Below the pieces are notes generated by a model. That model made no database searches. It had not been told where the DNA came from and was given only the letters and a program-made list of their open reading frames with translations. Source: Streptomyces chattanoogensis (lineage in GTDB: Bacteria > Actinomycetota > Actinomycetes > Streptomycetales > Streptomycetaceae). From it: DNA of 64,000 nt. The position numbers were made by a program, and so were the translations under genes. This document shows positions 47,882 to 55,750 of the stretch, one piece after another. Location: positions 186,001-250,000 of the forward strand of contig NZ_LGKG01000068.1 in assembly GCF_001294335.1 (NCBI RefSeq). The letters run 5' to 3'. Each line of letters begins with the position of its first letter. The first letter of the stretch is position 1.

Positions 47882-47941
47882 CGGCGTGCCTTCAGGGACG
47901 GTCGGCGTGATGCAGGGATACCCAGGGCAGGGAGGCCACCA

Positions 47942-49099
47942 GTGAAGCGGACGGTGTTCAACGAGGACCACGAGGCGTTCCGCGAGACCATACGCGCCTT
48001 CATCGAGGCCGAGGTCGTCCCCGTCTACGACGAGTGGTTCGCCGCGGGTCAGGCCCCGCGCGACTTCTACTACAAGCTCGGTGAGCTGGGCGTCTTCGGC
48101 ATCAACGTCCCCGAGGAGTACGGCGGCGCCGGCCTGGACACGCACAAGTTCGAGGCCGTCCAGTACGAGGAGACGGCGCGCGCGGGCGTCAACTTCGGCG
48201 GCTCCGGCGTGCATGTGCTGCTGGCCCTGCCGTACATCAAGATGCTCGCCACCGACGAGCAGAAGAAGCGCTATCTGCCGAAGTTCGTCTCCGGCGAGGA
48301 GATGTGGGCCCTGGCCATGACCGAGCCGGGCACCGGCTCCGACGTCGCGGGCATGAAGACCACCGCCAAGCTCTCCGAGGACGGCACGCACTACGTCCTC
48401 AACGGCGCCAAGACCTTCATCACCGGCGGCGTGCACGCCGACCGCGTCATCGTCTGCGCCCGCACCTCGGCCCCGCGCGAGGACGACCGCCGCTTCGGTA
48501 TCTCCCTCTTCGCCGTGGACACCAAGTCCGAGGGCTACTCCGTCGGCCGCAAGCTGGACAAGCTGGGCCTGCGCACCTCCGACACTGCCGAGCTCGCGTT
48601 CGTCGATGTGAAGGTGCCGGTCGAGGACCTGCTCGGCGAGGAGAACAAGGGCTTTCACTACCTCGGCCGGAACCTGCCGTCCGAGCGCTGGGGCATCGCC
48701 TTCGGCGCGTATGCGCAGGCCAAGGCCGCCGTCCGGTTCGCCCAGCAGTACGTCCAGGACCGCACTGTCTTCGGCAAGACCGTGGCCTCCTTCCAGAACA
48801 CCAAGTTCGAACTGGCCGCCTGCCAGGCCGAGGTGGACGCCGCCGAGGCCGTCGCCGACCGCGCCCTGGAAGCCCTCGACGCGGGCGAGCTGACGCCGGC
48901 CGAGGCCGCCTCCGCCAAGCTCTTCTGCACCGAGGTCGCCCACCGCGTCATCGACAAGTGCCTGCAGCTGCACGGCGGTTACGGCTACATGAACGAGTAC
49001 CCGATCGCCCGCCTCTACGCCGACAACCGCGTCAACCGCATCTACGGCGGCACCAGCGAGGTCATGAAGTCGATCATCGCCAAGTCCATGGGCCTCTAG
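47942..49099 (+). CDS. Acyl-CoA dehydrogenase (second copy)
   Basis: A 385-residue acyl-CoA dehydrogenase. Features: ALAMTEPGTGSDVAGMKTTAKL, LNGAKTFITGGVHADRVIVCA, the substrate-side VEDLLGEENKGFHYL, LQLHGGYGYMNEYPIARLYADNRVNRIYGGTSEVMKSIIAKSMGL at the end. The catalytic Glu/Gly neighbourhood is of the short/medium-chain type. The GTG at 47942 follows cagggaggccacca. It is co-transcribed with a thioesterase 32 bases on. Substrate is unspecified; the KstR2-like site hints at sterol-ring or fatty acyl-CoA degradation. Confidence 0.92.
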   Translation: MKRTVFNEDHEAFRETIRAFIEAEVVPVYDEWFAAGQAPRDFYYKLGELGVFGINVPEEYGGAGLDTHKFEAVQYEETARAGVNFGGSGVHVLLALPYIKMLATDEQKKRYLPKFVSGEEMWALAMTEPGTGSDVAGMKTTAKLSEDGTHYVLNGAKTFITGGVHADRVIVCARTSAPREDDRRFGISLFAVDTKSEGYSVGRKLDKLGLRTSDTAELAFVDVKVPVEDLLGEENKGFHYLGRNLPSERWGIAFGAYAQAKAAVRFAQQYVQDRTVFGKTVASFQNTKFELAACQAEVDAAEAVADRALEALDAGELTPAEAASAKLFCTEVAHRVIDKCLQLHGGYGYMNEYPIARLYADNRVNRIYGGTSEVMKSIIAKSMGL

Positions 49100-49131
49100 G
49101 CCGGGACCGGACGCCGACAGGCCATACGCAC

Positions 49132-50052
49132 GTGAACGACGCACTGCAGTCGCTGCTCGATCTGCTCGCCCTGGAGCAGATCGAGCAGGACATCTTCCGC
49201 GGCCGGAGCCGCGCCTCGGTCGTCCCCCGGGTCTTCGGCGGACAGGTCGCCGCCCAGGCCCTGGTCGCGGCCGGGCGCACGGCCCCCGCCGACCGTCCGC
49301 CGCACTCCCTGCACGCGTATTTCCTGCGCCCCGGCGATCCCGGAGCGCCCATCGTCTACACCGTCGACCGGATCCGGGACGGCCGGTCCTTCACCACCCG
49401 CCGCGTCGTCGCCGTCCAGCACGGGCAGCCGGTCTTCCACCTCTCCGCCTCCTTCCAGGCGGACGAGGAAGGGCTGGACCACCAGGAGCCGATGCCGCCG
49501 GCGACGGACCCGCTGGAGCTGCCCACGGCCGCCGAGGTGCTGCCCCGCCACGCCGCCGAGGGGTACCTCGACCCGGCGGTCGCCGAGCGGCTGCTGGAGG
49601 CCCGGGCCGCGATCGACCTGCGGTACGTCGACGAGCCGCCGTACGTCACCGTCGGCGAGGTGCGCGAGCCGCGCTCCCAGGTCTGGTTCCGCACCCAGGG
49701 CAAGCTCGACGAGGCCGGCGCCGCCATCCCCCGCCCGCTGCTGGACATCTGCCTGGTCACCTACGTCTCCGACATGACCCTGCTGGACTCGGTCCTGCTC
49801 GCGCACGGCCGGGGCGGCTGGGCGGTCGGCGATGTGGTCGGCGCGAGCCTGGACCATGCGATGTGGTTCCACCGCCCGCTGCGGGCCGACGAGTGGCTGC
49901 TCTACGACCAGGAGTCCCCCACCGCCCACGGCGGGCGGGGCCTGGGCAAGGGCCGTATCTTCACGGCGGACGGGCAGCTGGCGGTGTCCGTCATCCAGGA
50001 GGGCGTGATCCGGGTACCGCGGGAGAGCAGCAGGCAAGATCCCGGGGCGTAG
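49132..50052 (+). CDS. Acyl-CoA thioesterase II (TesB-like)
   Basis: A 306-residue double hotdog-fold thioesterase releasing free acid and CoA. It begins LQSLLDLLALEQIEQDIFRG, has FGGQVAAQALVAAGRT and HSLHAYFLRPGDPGAPIVY in the first domain, and MTLLDSVLLAHGR plus ASLDHAMWFHRPLRADEWLLYDQESP in the second. Asp, Gln and Thr of the usual triad appear conserved (SLDHAMWFH for Asp). GTG 49132 has a weak ribosome site, but the short spacing from the dehydrogenase suggests coupling. Confidence 0.9.
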   Translation: MNDALQSLLDLLALEQIEQDIFRGRSRASVVPRVFGGQVAAQALVAAGRTAPADRPPHSLHAYFLRPGDPGAPIVYTVDRIRDGRSFTTRRVVAVQHGQPVFHLSASFQADEEGLDHQEPMPPATDPLELPTAAEVLPRHAAEGYLDPAVAERLLEARAAIDLRYVDEPPYVTVGEVREPRSQVWFRTQGKLDEAGAAIPRPLLDICLVTYVSDMTLLDSVLLAHGRGGWAVGDVVGASLDHAMWFHRPLRADEWLLYDQESPTAHGGRGLGKGRIFTADGQLAVSVIQEGVIRVPRESSRQDPGA

Positions 50053-50060
50053 GCAAAGGG

Positions 50061-50089
50061 GAAGCCCCTCGTGGCTCACAAGGGGCTTC
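50061..50089 (+). terminator. Terminator after the acyl-CoA operon
   Basis: GAAGCCCCT (50061-50069) pairs with AGGGGCTTC (50081-50089) around an 11-base loop, followed by TTCTCTTCC. It is the clearest intrinsic-type terminator in the window. Confidence 0.8.
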
Positions 50090-50150
50090 TTCTCTTCCGG
50101 GGACTCTTGCGGGGACGGGGTGCGGGCTCTTCGCCGTGCCGTGAGCCTGC

Positions 50151-50348
50151 TCAGACCTCGTAGTTCGCGTCGAAGGTGTCGCGCCGGTCCTGTTCCTCCT
50201 GCTGCTGGCGCAACTTCTCCTTGAACGCCTGGTCGGCAGCGGCAGCGCGGCCGGAACGCCGTGCCGCCTTCTCCCTCTCCTCGCGAAGCTTTTCCTCGGC
50301 CTGTTCGCGGGCGTCTTGCGCTTTGGAACTGCTACCCATGGTGCTCAT
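50151..50348 (-). CDS. Small charged coiled-coil protein
   Basis: A 65-residue protein, almost all Glu, Lys, Arg, Ala and Gln. A coiled-coil-like core (DAREQAEEKLREEREKAARR) leads to QQQEEQDRRDTFDANYEV. ATG 50348 (MSTMGSSSK) or the ATG three codons later are both possible. No catalytic features. I recall a conserved small protein of this type in Streptomyces but no function. Confidence 0.7.
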   Translation of the reverse strand: MSTMGSSSKAQDAREQAEEKLREEREKAARRSGRAAAADQAFKEKLRQQQEEQDRRDTFDANYEV

Positions 50349-50473
50349 CCCCAAGGGCGGGGTGGTGGATCGCTTCGCCCTCAGCCTCGCACGTCCGTGA
50401 AAAGCTCGCATATCGGTCGGTTCGGGTGGTGCATATCGGCCGGTCCAGGGCCGGTGACGTGCCGGGGAGACCC

Positions 50474-51280
50474 TCAGGCCAGCCCGGCCGCGGTCAGCAG
50501 ATACGCGGTCAGCGGGTCGTAGTAGCGCGGGCTGATGACATGGTCGTCCAGGGGGATGGTCACCTGGAGGGTGCCCTCGGCCTCGCCCAGGAACAGCGCC
50601 GGGTCGTTGCAGTCCGCGAAGCCGATGGTGTCGATACCGCGCTGGCCCGCGCAGCCCGCCCAGCCGTGGTCCGCCATGACCAGATCCGGCTGCGCGGCGC
50701 CGTCCCGTTCCAGCTGGTCCAGGATCGCCGACATCGGTGCGGGGGAGTGGGTGTGCCACAGCGTCGCCCCGCGCTCCAGCATCGCCACGTCCGCGAACTG
50801 CACCACCAGGCCGTCGTCCACCGCCAGCACGCCCGGCACCGTCATGATCTCGCAGCCCTTGGCGCGCAGGGCCTGTGCTGTGGCCCGGTGCACATCCAGC
50901 AGACCGCCCGGGTGGCCGGTCGCGAACAGCACCCGGTGCCGGCCGGCCGCCGCCTTGCGCAGCACCGCCGCCGCCCGCTCCAGCGCGTCCACCGTCAGCT
51001 CCGGGTCGATGGTGTCCTGGCCCTGGCGGTGGTGCGGATCGTCGTTCACCCCGCAGCGCTCCGCCATCACGGCGAGCACATCCTGCTCGTCCGTCCACCG
51101 GTCGCCGAGCTCCAGCCCGAGCCAGTAGTGGCGGTCACCGTTGGCGAGGCTCCGGTAGTGGGAGAGGTTGTTCTCGCGGGGAGTGGCGACATCACCGGCG
51201 ATCCGGGTGCGCACCAGATGGTCGACGAGTTCGGCGCGCGTGGGGGCGGTGGCTTCAGCGGCTATCGGCATAGCGCCCAT
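50474..51280 (-). CDS. Putative phosphatase, conserved in Streptomyces
   Basis: A 268-residue protein starting [25 protein letters not shown]. It has histidine and aspartate clusters compatible with a metal-dependent phosphatase ([68 protein letters not shown]). I recall homologues annotated only as phosphatase. No standard motif set confirms this. It is divergent from agmatinase, and is not clearly linked to its neighbours. Confidence 0.6.
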   Translation of the reverse strand: MGAMPIAAEATAPTRAELVDHLVRTRIAGDVATPRENNLSHYRSLANGDRHYWLGLELGDRWTDEQDVLAVMAERCGVNDDPHHRQGQDTIDPELTVDALERAAAVLRKAAAGRHRVLFATGHPGGLLDVHRATAQALRAKGCEIMTVPGVLAVDDGLVVQFADVAMLERGATLWHTHSPAPMSAILDQLERDGAAQPDLVMADHGWAGCAGQRGIDTIGFADCNDPALFLGEAEGTLQVTIPLDDHVISPRYYDPLTAYLLTAAGLA

Positions 51281-51433
51281 TGTGCCCGTACGGATCGCGC
51301 CGGGCGGGTGGGTTCCGTACCCCGGACACGCTCCGCGCCGCCCGGCCCGCACCGGCCGCGCCCCTGGCCAAAACGTCGAACGGCCGACGCGCGGCCGCCG
51401 CAAATGTCCATGGGCCCCGGCTCCGGCCGTCCC

Positions 51434-51439
51434 TACCCT
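51434..51439 (+). promoter_or_regulatory. Probable -10 of a leaderless promoter for agmatinase
   Basis: TACCCT lies seven bases before ATG 51447; no ribosome site follows it. Confidence 0.35.
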
Positions 51440-51446
51440 CACCTTC

Positions 51447-52427
51447 ATGAGCACCGCAGCCAGCGCATCGCACGAGCCCGTGGGCCCCGTCGACTCCTCC
51501 CGCATCCCGCGTTACGCGGGCCCGGCGACCTTCGCCCGCCTGCCCCGCCTCGACGAGGTCGGCGGCCGGGCCGATGTGGCCGTCGTCGGCGTCCCCTTCG
51601 ACACCGGGGTCTCCTACCGCCCCGGCGCCCGCTTCGGCGGCAACGCCATCCGCGAGGCCTCCCGCCTGCTGCGTCCGTACAACCCGGCCCAGGACGCGTC
51701 CCCCTTCGCGCTCGCCCAGGTCGCGGACGCCGGTGACATCGCCGCCAACCCGTTCAACATCAACGAGGCCGTCGAGACGGTCGAGGCCGCGGCCGACGAT
51801 CTGCTCGGCACCGGCGCCCGGATGATGACCCTCGGCGGCGACCACACCATCGCGCTCCCCCTCCTCCGCTCGGTCGCCAAGAAGCACGGCCCGGTGGCGC
51901 TGCTCCACTTCGACGCCCACCTGGACACCTGGGACACCTACTTCGGCGCCGAGTACACCCACGGCACGCCCTTCCGCCGCGCCGTCGAGGAGGGCATCCT
52001 CGACACCTCCGCCCTCTCCCACGTCGGCACCCGGGGCCCGCTCTACGGCAAGAAGGACCTCACCGACGACGAGAAGATGGGCTTCGGCATCGTCACCTCC
52101 GCGGACGTGATGCGCCGCGGCGTCGACGAGATCGCCGACCAGCTCCGCCAGCGCATCGGCGACCGCCCCCTCTACATCTCCATCGACATCGATGTGCTCG
52201 ACCCGGCCCACGCCCCCGGCACCGGCACCCCCGAGGCCGGCGGCCTGACCTCGCGCGAGCTGCTGGAGATCCTGCGCGGCCTGGCCTCCTGCAACCTGGT
52301 CTCGGCCGATGTCGTCGAGGTCGCCCCGGCCTACGACCACGCGGAGATCACCTGCGTGGCCGCCTCCCACACCGCGTACGAGCTCACCACGATCATGTCG
52401 CGGCAGATCGCGGCCTCGCGGGGCTGA
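51447..52427 (+). CDS. speB: Agmatinase (ureohydrolase family)
   Basis: A 326-residue manganese ureohydrolase converting agmatine to putrescine and urea. Metal-binding motifs are complete: GGDHT (His133), DAHLDTWD (Asp156, His158, Asp160) and [22 protein letters not shown] (Asp247, Asp249). The N-terminal 20 residues are non-conserved. Guanidinobutyrase activity is an alternative in actinobacteria, as the two enzymes look alike. Start ATG 51447 follows TACCCT by seven bases with no ribosome site. Confidence 0.9.
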   Translation: MSTAASASHEPVGPVDSSRIPRYAGPATFARLPRLDEVGGRADVAVVGVPFDTGVSYRPGARFGGNAIREASRLLRPYNPAQDASPFALAQVADAGDIAANPFNINEAVETVEAAADDLLGTGARMMTLGGDHTIALPLLRSVAKKHGPVALLHFDAHLDTWDTYFGAEYTHGTPFRRAVEEGILDTSALSHVGTRGPLYGKKDLTDDEKMGFGIVTSADVMRRGVDEIADQLRQRIGDRPLYISIDIDVLDPAHAPGTGTPEAGGLTSRELLEILRGLASCNLVSADVVEVAPAYDHAEITCVAASHTAYELTTIMSRQIAASRG

Positions 52428-52519
52428 CCGGGCGGGGCCGGAAGGCCCGCACGGCGCTCACCAGCAACTCCTCATGCCGGCCCGTCACGGATTCCGTGGC
52501 GGGCCGGCCGGCGTACGGC

Positions 52520-52551
52520 ACGGGGCGGCACCGTGTCCGGTGCCGCCCCGT
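52520..52551 (+). terminator. Terminator downstream of agmatinase
   Basis: Perfect 14-base arms (52520-52533 and 52538-52551) around a TGTC loop. Confidence 0.85.
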
Positions 52552-52557
52552 GGAACG

Positions 52558-52587
52558 CTGTGACTCTGTGACTCTGTGACTCTGTGG
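52558..52587. repeat. 8-bp tandem repeat
   Basis: CTGTGACT occurs three times in a row (52558-52581) followed by CTGTGG, 3.75 units in total. It lies immediately after the agmatinase terminator and ends one base before the YhgE/Pip stop codon at 52588. Confidence 0.9.
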
Positions 52588-54750
52588 CTAAAGGCTGAGC
52601 TCCGGATGCAGATCCTTCATCCGTACGACCTGCCGGCCGCGCGCCGTCAGGGACGTGAGCGCCAGCGCGCCCAGGGTGAAGGCCGCGAGGATCGCCGAAC
52701 CCTGCCAGACGATGCCGACGTCGCCGCCGGTGATCAGCCGGCGCAGGCCGTCCACGACGTAACTCATCGGCAGGAACGGGTGGATGGCGGCGAAGAAACC
52801 GGGGCTGGTCTGCACCGGGTAGGTGCCGCCGGCCGAGGTCAGCTGGAGCATCAGCACCACCAGGGTCAGCACCCGGCCCGCCGGGCCGAAGCAGGCGCCC
52901 AGCAGCTGGATGATGGCGGTGAACGCGGCCGTCGCCAGCAGCAGGAAGCCGATGGTGCCGGCCGAACGGGCCATCTCCAGGCCGAGGCCCCAGTGGAGGA
53001 CGGCCATCAGGGCCAGCACCTGGACGACGCCGATGGCGAAGGCCGGCAGCCAGGCGCCCAGTGCGATCCGCCAGCCCGGCGCACCGGCCGCCAGCGCCCG
53101 CTTGCCCAGCGGCTGGAGCAGCATGAACGCGACCATCGCACCGACCCAGAGGGACAGCGGGATGAAGTACGGCGCCAGGCCGGTGCCGTAATTGGGCGCC
53201 TTGTGCATCGACTTGGCGGCCAGTGCGACCGGGTCGGCCATCACCTCGGTGCGGGCGTCGCGGTCCTTCTTGTCGTAGTCCGGGATCTTGGCGACGCCGC
53301 TGTTCAGCCCGTCGGACAGCTGGTTGGTGCCGTCCTTGAGCTTGAACAGGCCGCCGGTGAGCTTCTCGGCGCCGTCTGCGGCGGTGCCCAGCTTGTCGTG
53401 CAGCTCTCCTGCGCCATCGGTCAGCCGGCGGTTGCCGTCGGCGACCTTGCCGGTGCCGTCGGCGAGTTCACCGAGCTTGTCGGCGAACAGGGCCGCACCC
53501 TGGGACACCTTGTGGGCACCGGTGTTGAGTGCGTTGATCTTGCCGATCGCGGCGTCCGCCCGGTCCGCGATGCCCGGCGCCTGCTGGGCGACCAGCACGG
53601 CGCCCCGGTGCAGCTCACCCAGCTTCTCGTGCCACTGGGTGAAGTCCGTGTGCGCGATGGTGTCGTTGACCTTCTCCGCCAGATCGGCCGCGGCGGCGGT
53701 ACCGGTCGCGATCCCCTTGAGCTTGGCGCAGTCGGCGTCGGTGGAGACCAGTCCGCCGCAGCGCTCCTGGTACAGGCTCGCGGCGTTGTCGGCGTTCGTA
53801 CGGGCCTGCTCGGCGGCCTTGGCGGAGTTCCCGGGGAGCTTGCCGAGGTCGTCGTCGAGCTTCTGGCTGAGGTCGGCGACGATCTGCGCCTTCTCGCCGA
53901 TCTCCTTGCCGTGCTCCCGCAGGAAGGGGAGGTCCTTCCCGGCGATGCCCTGCACCTTGTCGGCGAGCTGCTGGGTGCCGTCCGCCACCTGGCCGGCTCC
54001 CCGGCTCAGCTCCTTGGCCTTTGCGCCGGCCGCGACCGCGCCCTGGTTGACGTCCTTCGCGCCCTTGCTGAGCTGACCGGCCTTGTCGTGCAGCTTGCCC
54101 GAGCCGTCGTCCAGCTTGCCGAGGCCGTCGGCCAGTTGGCCGGTCTTGTCCTTGGCCTTGCCGAGTCCGTCGTCGACCTTCGTCGCGCCGTCCGCTGCCT
54201 CTTGCGTCTTGTCGTGCAGATCCGAGAACGACACGAAGATCTTGTCGAGCATGGCTCGCGACGACTTCGCCGAGGTCTTGGCCCGGATCTCGGAGAACAC
54301 CGTCTTGGAGATGGAGCCGACGATGTAGTTGTTGGCGTCGTTCGTCCTGACCCGGAGCGCGCCGGTCTCCGGGGAGTCCCCGGAGCTGGAGGCGATCCGC
54401 TCGCTGAAGTTCTTCGGGACGGTCAGCGAGAGGTAGTACGTACCGTCCTCCAGCCCCCTGGCGGCGTCCGCGGCGCTGACCTCCTTCCAGTCGAAGGTGT
54501 CGCTGTCCTTGACGTTCTTCGCCAGATCGGCGCCCGCGGTGATCTTCTTGCCGCCGGTGGTGGTCCCCTGGTCGTCGTTGACGAGCGCCACCGGGATCTT
54601 GTCGAGGCGGCTGTAGGGGTCCCAGAAGGAGCACAGGTACAGGGCTCCGTAGAGCAGGGGGATCAGCATCAGGGCGACGAGGCCCATCCGCGGCAGCTTC
54701 CCCCTGCCGAAACGCCTGAGCTCAAGCGCGGCCAGTTTCGGCGAACGCAT
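52588..54750 (-). CDS. YhgE/Pip-family membrane protein (ABC-2-like)
   Basis: A 720-residue membrane protein. One N-terminal membrane segment (about 22-43, MGLVALMLIPLLYGALYL) is followed by a long extracytoplasmic region. Its first part has YYLSLTVPKNFSERI, and from about 185 to 495 there are repeated DGxxKLxDG-type segments (GLGKAKDKTGQLADG, GLGKLDDGSGKLHDKAG) forming a coiled rod. Five or so C-terminal membrane segments (about 525-700) resemble ABC-2 permeases. It overlaps the ATPase gene by 29 bases, so the two form a transporter-like pair. Family members are linked to phage infection and to small-molecule or protein export; the cargo here is unknown. Confidence 0.88.
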   Translation of the reverse strand: MRSPKLAALELRRFGRGKLPRMGLVALMLIPLLYGALYLCSFWDPYSRLDKIPVALVNDDQGTTTGGKKITAGADLAKNVKDSDTFDWKEVSAADAARGLEDGTYYLSLTVPKNFSERIASSSGDSPETGALRVRTNDANNYIVGSISKTVFSEIRAKTSAKSSRAMLDKIFVSFSDLHDKTQEAADGATKVDDGLGKAKDKTGQLADGLGKLDDGSGKLHDKAGQLSKGAKDVNQGAVAAGAKAKELSRGAGQVADGTQQLADKVQGIAGKDLPFLREHGKEIGEKAQIVADLSQKLDDDLGKLPGNSAKAAEQARTNADNAASLYQERCGGLVSTDADCAKLKGIATGTAAAADLAEKVNDTIAHTDFTQWHEKLGELHRGAVLVAQQAPGIADRADAAIGKINALNTGAHKVSQGAALFADKLGELADGTGKVADGNRRLTDGAGELHDKLGTAADGAEKLTGGLFKLKDGTNQLSDGLNSGVAKIPDYDKKDRDARTEVMADPVALAAKSMHKAPNYGTGLAPYFIPLSLWVGAMVAFMLLQPLGKRALAAGAPGWRIALGAWLPAFAIGVVQVLALMAVLHWGLGLEMARSAGTIGFLLLATAAFTAIIQLLGACFGPAGRVLTLVVLMLQLTSAGGTYPVQTSPGFFAAIHPFLPMSYVVDGLRRLITGGDVGIVWQGSAILAAFTLGALALTSLTARGRQVVRMKDLHPELSL

Positions 54751-55492
54751 GCGGTGCTTCCTCCTTGTCCTGGTTGCCGGGGGTCTGTGTGGGCGTCCGG
54801 TGCGCGGTGGTGGCCGTGTGCACGATCAGCGCGTCCGCGGGGGCGTCGCTGCCCGCGGCGACGACGGTGGTGCCCGCCTGCGCGAGATCCCGCAACAGCT
54901 GCCAGGCCTGGGTGCGTTCGGGCGGGGACAGCTTCAGATCGACGTCGTCGACGGCCAGCAGTTGCGGGCCGTGCATCACCGCGAGCGCGATGGACAGCCG
55001 CAGCGCCTCGATCCGTTCCAGGTCGCGGACGGTGGTCCGCAGCCCCTTGGGCAGTGTGGCGGGGTCGAGCCCGGCCGCGGTCAGGGCGGCCTCCACCAGG
55101 GCCCGGGTGGCTTCCTTGTGGCGGCGTCCCCACGGCAGCGAGCCCTTGAGGCGACGGCCCAACAGGGCCTGCTCCTGGAGGTGTTCACCGACCGTGAGGG
55201 CCGGTTCGAGGTCGGCGACGCCCGGTACGTGCGCGATCGCGGTGCGGCCGCGCACCGTTCCCATCCGCTTGGGCAGCGGGAACCCGGCGACCGTCGCCTG
55301 GCCCTCGGTGATCCGCATCCGCCCGGTCAGTGCGAGCAGCAGACACGTACGGCCGGATCCCGAGGGTCCCTGGACGGCGATCAGTGCGCCCGGGTCCGCG
55401 GAGATGTCGACACCTCTGAATGCCCACCCCCGTGGGCCCTCCACTCCGATTCCCCTGGCGTTGACCGCCGCCCCCTGACGGGTGGTGTCCAC
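54722..55492 (-). CDS. Degenerate ABC ATPase paired with YhgE/Pip
   Basis: A 256-residue ATP-binding cassette protein with altered catalytic motifs. The Walker A reads GPSGSGRT (42-49), with Arg48 in place of the invariant Lys. The signature region reads VRDLERIEALR instead of LSGGQ. Walker B is LLAVDDVD, with Asp183 replacing the catalytic Glu. It may bind but hardly hydrolyse ATP, or act as a regulatory partner. GTG 55492 follows aaaggaggggac. A palindrome at 55510-55521 overlaps the promoter region. Confidence 0.8.
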   Translation of the reverse strand: MDTTRQGAAVNARGIGVEGPRGWAFRGVDISADPGALIAVQGPSGSGRTCLLLALTGRMRITEGQATVAGFPLPKRMGTVRGRTAIAHVPGVADLEPALTVGEHLQEQALLGRRLKGSLPWGRRHKEATRALVEAALTAAGLDPATLPKGLRTTVRDLERIEALRLSIALAVMHGPQLLAVDDVDLKLSPPERTQAWQLLRDLAQAGTTVVAAGSDAPADALIVHTATTAHRTPTQTPGNQDKEEAPHAFAETGRA

Positions 55493-55509
55493 GTCCCCTC
55501 CTTTGTTCT

Positions 55510-55521
55510 GACTGGTCAGTC
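55510..55521. promoter_or_regulatory. Putative TetR-type operator upstream of the YhgE/Pip operon
   Basis: GACTGGTCAGTC has two perfect five-base arms around a two-base centre, flanked by AT-rich bases, 18 bp before the ATPase start. YhgE/Pip operons are often controlled by a TetR protein, but no such gene is adjacent. Confidence 0.5.
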
Positions 55522-55750
55522 TAAAAGTGTGCCGCAAGTGTGGCCGGATTGACCAATCGGGTGACCTATCGGGTGACCTCTCGCAGGACGGGCCGGATGA
55601 CCGTCCGGGACCGGTCCGGCGCGGGGCGGCGACGTCCGCGCGACGTCCGCGCGGCATCCGAGGCGGTGTTGGGGCGGTGTGCGGGGCTGTGTCCGGGGCA
55701 GTCGTGCCGGAGCATGGGTACGGGCAGCCGCGCACGGACGACGGAGAGCC

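Noticed and set aside
52558-52587. Possible CRISPR or satellite array
   Set aside because: Only 3.75 copies of an 8-bp unit with no spacers; a simple tandem repeat.
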